Origin: Dryas octopetala
Lineage: Eukaryota > Streptophyta > Magnoliopsida > Rosales > Rosaceae
Length of the DNA: 64,000 nt
Reading direction: 5' to 3'
Assembly (NCBI GenBank): GCA_963921425.1
Contig: OY992833.1
Coordinates: 21,785,454 to 21,849,453, forward strand
Shown: positions 60,326-64,000 of the stretch, piece after piece
Layout: every line of letters begins with the position of its first letter
Position numbering within the stretch: position 1 is the stretch's first letter
The notes under the pieces: generated by a model
What the model saw: the letters and a program-made list of their open reading frames with translations, nothing else
What the model was told of the DNA's origin: nothing
Database searches by the model: none
Position numbers and translations under genes: made by a program

Positions 60326-62335
60326 TCATACATCACTATGTATTTTCTGAAAAGGAAGAACAAATTGACTGACATGGGAAGGAAAAGACATTCTAGACAT
60401 TTTTCCACCTAGACAAGACTTGCACAAGTGAGGTTGACTGTCTGGAAGAACAGATATGTGAGCATCAGACAACATCTTATTAACTACCTCATTTGTGGCA
60501 TGACCTAACCTATGATGCCAAACAGAAGACTTTACAAGCTGACCAAGAAAAGCTATAGAAGAGGGGACTGAAAAACTCTGAATCTTTTTTGGAATGGGAT
60601 AAAGGCCTTTGCTACTCCTTCCTCTGAACAGCTCCTGAAGTGTTACCTTGTCCTGCAACCAAATTTCATTCTCATCAAATGACACAGTACAATTATTATC
60701 TCTACACAACTTATGTACTGACAAGAGATTAGCAGCTAATCTAGGAACATGCAAGATATTATTAAGTGTAAGATCAGAAGATAAAGAAGCAGAACCAATA
60801 TGCTTGACTCTTAATCCTTCACCATTTCCAACAGTGATCTTCTCACCAGATTCAAAAGGTTCTACAACAGTCAAATTACTCAAGTCAGTAGTCATATGGT
60901 GTGTAGCACCTGTATCTGCAATCCAGACATCTTCAAATGCAAATCCAACATTAGCTTGGGCAGTAAGAGCATTTAAGGTCTGAGGTGGTGCTGAGCCTTG
61001 ATATGCATAGTTAGATCGATCGAAGCAGTCCAAAGCTACATGACCTCTCTTACCACAAATTTGACACTCCACCACAGAAGGCACATTATTATTCTGAGAT
61101 GTCCTATCTCGATCAAAACAATTCACAGCAGTATGCCCTCTTCTAGAGCAAATCTGACATTCAGGCACTTGTCTATTTCCACCATTATTCCAGCTACTGC
61201 TACCATGATTATATTTACTACCATTGCCACCATGACTCCAGCCTCTACCACCACCATTATTGAACCTGCCTCCATTGTTACCCCGACTTCTCCCAAAATT
61301 GCCATTTCTTCCTCCATTATGATTCCAGTAACCACCACCATAGTTGTTATTTCCCCTGCCACCATTAGTATAACTTCCACCACCATTAGTATAGCTTCCT
61401 CCACCATTATAACCACCTCCAGAATAGCCACCACTCACATGGGTGTTATAACCTCCATTTCCATTAAAGCCACCAGTTATAGTATTCCCAGAACCACTAT
61501 TACCATCAGAAGCACTAGAAGAGGACTTTCCAGTATTAGAACCAAAACCAGCATTGCCATTAAAATCAGTATTTCTAGTATTGTCTGAATACCCTGACTT
61601 AGGTACAGGCAATTTAGCCACCATAGCAGACATCGTGTGATGAGAAACCAAAGCAAGAATCAGCTTTTTATTAATGTCCTGTTCAGCAGCAAGAAGCTGA
61701 GATCGAAACTCCATCATAGACATAGGTCCCTGATGACCACGAAGTACAGCTTTCACAGGATCAAATTCATCAGGCAAACCATTGAGAGTAACTACATAGA
61801 CATCATCATCTGTAACCTGAACCCCTACAGCAGCTAATTGAGTCCTAGCATGTTTGATTTTCATTAAGAATTTTTCAACATTATCAGCACCTTTCTGCAA
61901 GGTTTGGAAATCAGTTTTAAGCTGCATAATAGTTGCTCGAGAATCAGTATTATATCTCTCCCTAATATTCATCCAAGCTTCATGAACATAAGAGCAATCA
62001 AGAATATACTCCATAGACTCCTCAGTGACAGACGCCATCAACAAAGTAGTCAAAGCCTTATCAGTCTGATCCCATTCAGTAAATGCCCTGTTAACCTCGA
62101 GTGTATTTATACCATCTTCATTAAGTACGAATTGTGGTGGACACACAATTGATCCATCCAAATACCCAAATAGACCATGACCACCTAGTACTGTTCTTAC
62201 TTGAAAACTCCACTTAAGGTAATTAGAATCATTCAACTTCAAAGTCAAAAATGGAAACAGACCATGAATTCTACTTGCAATCGACATAGCTACAAGATTT
62301 TCTTTAACAATATCACAAAGAACACACCACTTCAA
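60326..62335 (-). pseudogene. copia gag-protease region
   Basis: Open frame of 669 codons. The N-terminal part is UBN2-type gag (KLNDSNYLKWSF, then LDGS). A Gly/Asn-rich stretch follows, then two zinc knuckles (CQICSRRGHTAVNC and CQICGKRGHVALDC, CX2CX4HX4C), the protease active site DTGA (WIADTGATHHM) and the GAG-pre-integrase WHHRLGHA. It stops at HSDV where the integrase core should continue; a TGA stands where the family has Trp (TGG). A start at MSIASRIHG is more gag-like than the first ATG. Confidence 0.88.
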
Positions 62336-62697
62336 GAAACTTCAACAATACTTTCCAAGAAATCCCAGACAAACTTCAAGAACCTTCTAATACACACTAC
62401 TTCACAATCTTAATACTTCAAAGAAATCATCAAGAAAACAGACAGACCCATATCATCACCATCAAAACCACTAATCAAGAATAAACCAGCCAAGCGAAGA
62501 AACAAAATACAATACCCAATCACAATTAACCATGCAGACGATGGAGCTTGCAACTTCGATTTTAATCCCAAATTTTAATCGTCATCGCGAAGAAGAAAAA
62601 CTAAGCAAACAAAGAAATGCGAACACAACTATCGAAAGTAGGAAGACACCAACACTGTGCTGAAGTAAGAGTCAGGATATGACTGGCACTGATACCA

Positions 62698-62984
62698 TGA
62701 TCACGTAATGGAAGAGGTGAAAAAGAAATGAAGAATAAGAACCAAGGAAAATGAAGAAGATGAAGCTCTGAGTTTTTTTTCATTAAGAAAAGATAAAAGA
62801 GATTACAGGGAATGGACTTTGTTCACTGCTTTATACACAAGCATTGATTAGAAACAAACTAACTGATCTAGAACAAACTAACTCCTACTAACAAGATATC
62901 CATGTGTCAACATTTTATTAGTTAACAGCAAACTAATTCATTTAACATCAGACCACTAATATGCTAACAGCTGTATAGTCAACA
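62698..62984 (-). repeat. Upstream (5') LTR of the copia element
   Basis: 287 bp with intact TG...CA ends (TGTTGACTATAC to CGTGATCA on the minus strand), followed directly by the primer-binding site. Confidence 0.92.
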
Positions 62985-63411
62985 TATTATACATACCAAA
63001 TTAAAACTAATTAAAAAAAAACATGACCAAATATAATTATAGAAAGAAAAATAGAAAATATACGACCATAAGATTATGAAAATATTACCTGGTTAGCAAA
63101 ACCAACTCCACAACCAAGTAAGATCCTCCCAATAATAAGCATGGGAAGGTTAAGAGCTGCAGCGTTAAAAACTGTTCCCACTATAAAGAAAATGCCAGCA
63201 ATGAACATGGTTAGCTTTCGGCCTAGCATGTTTGTAATCCACGAGGCAAATAAGGTTGATATCAAAGCAGCCAGGTACAATGAAGATGTGAACAATTGCA
63301 GGCCTTGATTATCGTATTTACAGTAATTGCTCTTAAGTCCAGGATGTTGAGTCTTCATATACACAGCAGGGAAGAATTTCTTCAGGAAGTTGGGCATTGA
63401 TGTAACACCCC

Positions 63412-63621
63412 CTGCATTTATCTTTAAATTGATTACTTAAGAGTTCCATGTTTTGACAAGAGAGAAACTTCATGGGACCCTATCATGGAAAGTTCTATGA
63501 TGCTAGTGGGACTTTCATGAGACTGTCGTATGTGTTTTATGTGTTTACTTCTCTCATGTCGTATGTGTTTTGTAAATTATTTTTTTGTAATTTACAAAGT
63601 TGTTAGAAGACTGCAAATTTT
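63412..63621 (-). other. Part of intron 1 of STP pseudogene D
   Basis: Begins with a normal acceptor (AAATGCAG before exon 2). No exon-1-like sequence (KITP...MFGYD) occurs between here and the window end. Confidence 0.55.
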
Positions 63622-64000
63622 CACATCACTAAAAGGCTTTATTTCAATTTAATACCTCAACTTTTCATATTTTTCAAATTCATACCTCAAGTTTAAAAAC
63701 TTGCAAATAAATAAATGTTTTCCAGTTTTTATCTCAACATCACCCCAGTTTTTTACCCATCAAATCGATCTCAATCAAAATTATCAATCTTATACTTATT
63801 TTGAAGCTATGAATCTCCTCTTTACAACCATATAAAAATCATGCAAAAAAAAGTTATGAAACCCAAGATAATTGATCACAAAGTAGGCTATCCGAAAGTG
63901 CCAAAATTTCCAAACAAATTGACAATTTCGGGTAGCCTAATTTGTGACTACTTCTTTTGCGTTTCATAGTTCCTTTTTGAATTATTTCTATATGGTTATA
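63622..64000. mobile_element. Partial copy of the 886-bp palindromic element
   Basis: Starts CACATCACTAAAAGGCTTTA and is about 95% identical by eye to 48414-48800 of the element at 48261-49146. It lacks that element's first ~150 bp and is cut by the window edge. Confidence 0.8.

Larger units (their letters stand above)
57309..62984 (-). mobile_element. Ty1/copia retrotransposon in STP pseudogene D
   Basis: A 5.7-kb element with 287-bp LTRs (57309-57595, 62698-62984) and a perfect 5-bp duplication TATTA (57304-57308, 62985-62989). On the minus strand the upstream LTR is followed by TGGTATCAGTGC (62697-62686), an initiator-Met tRNA primer site. A purine tract (GATTGAGGGGGCA, complement of 57596-57608) precedes the downstream LTR. 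The order gag, protease, integrase, reverse transcriptase, RNase H is that of Ty1/copia. The LTRs differ at about 8 of 287 positions by my count (about 3%), so the insertion is fairly young. The coding region is broken in several places. Confidence 0.92.
55949..63411 (-). pseudogene. STP13-type transporter pseudogene, copy D
   Basis: Inverted copy of the cluster, tail-to-tail with copy C. Exons by homology: exon 2 63089-63411, exon 3 57178-57302, exon 4 56764-57055, exon 5 55949-56611. Exon 1 is not found up to the window end. Exon lengths 323, 125 and 292 equal those of copy A and no stop codon interrupts them. But the acceptor of exon 3 is AA instead of AG (57304-57303) and that of exon 4 is AT (CACAT against CACAG in A, B and C). 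The nearest alternative AGs shift the frame. A copia element lies in intron 2, 1 bp from exon 3. Conserved residues have changed: PKTKGVP for [16 protein letters not shown] for [15 protein letters not shown] for WGPLGW, RNNRP for RRNRP. It keeps the intron before IFQQCTGIN as copy A does. Confidence 0.85.

Noticed and set aside
63412..64000. Exon 1 of STP pseudogene D
   Set aside because: No sequence encoding the N-terminal or TM1 motif was found on the minus strand. If it exists it is beyond the window.

Overview
This window is nuclear DNA from a flowering plant. It is AT-rich, has GT-AG introns, and is dense in plant-type transposable elements. The gene families point to a eudicot. A woody rosid, perhaps Rosaceae, is my guess and is not shown by the sequence. 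All exon coordinates below were worked out by hand from reading frame, splice dinucleotides and family alignment from memory.

Layout. 0-6.4 kb is gene-free intergenic DNA with a miniature LTR element (TRIM) and a palindromic MITE. 6.7-12.8 kb on the minus strand is a complete 12-exon gene for the clock regulator TIME FOR COFFEE (TIC), about 1637 aa. 13-26 kb is intergenic and repeat-rich. It holds a 1.2-kb foldback element, a MITE, a diverged tandem repeat, and a three-level nest (Tourist-like MITE containing a hAT-like element containing a foldback MITE). The hAT-like element carries a broken piece of ribosomal protein L12.

26-63 kb is a cluster of STP13-type H+/hexose symporters. Three copies on the plus strand have intact reading frames: A (26.2-29.9 kb), B (32.2-38.3 kb) and C (50.3-52.1 kb). 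A fourth copy, D, is inverted (55.9-63.4 kb, minus strand) and is a pseudogene: two 3' splice sites are destroyed and a Ty1/copia element sits 1 bp from one exon. Intron 1 of copy B has grown to 4.4 kb and contains a Pack-MULE with about 430-bp inverted arms, carrying a piece of a PI31-like proteasome inhibitor gene. Between B and C lie a 6.3-kb non-autonomous Mutator-like element with a 9-bp target duplication and a probable 3.5-kb Helitron. The Helitron carries exon fragments of ornithine aminotransferase and endo-beta-mannanase.

The main theme is a young tandem sugar-transporter family embedded in transposons of several classes. Three of these (MULE, hAT-like, Helitron) appear to have captured fragments of unrelated host genes. 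Copies A, B and C probably all import hexoses at the plasma membrane. Copy A has a Glu in place of the usual proton-coupling Asp.
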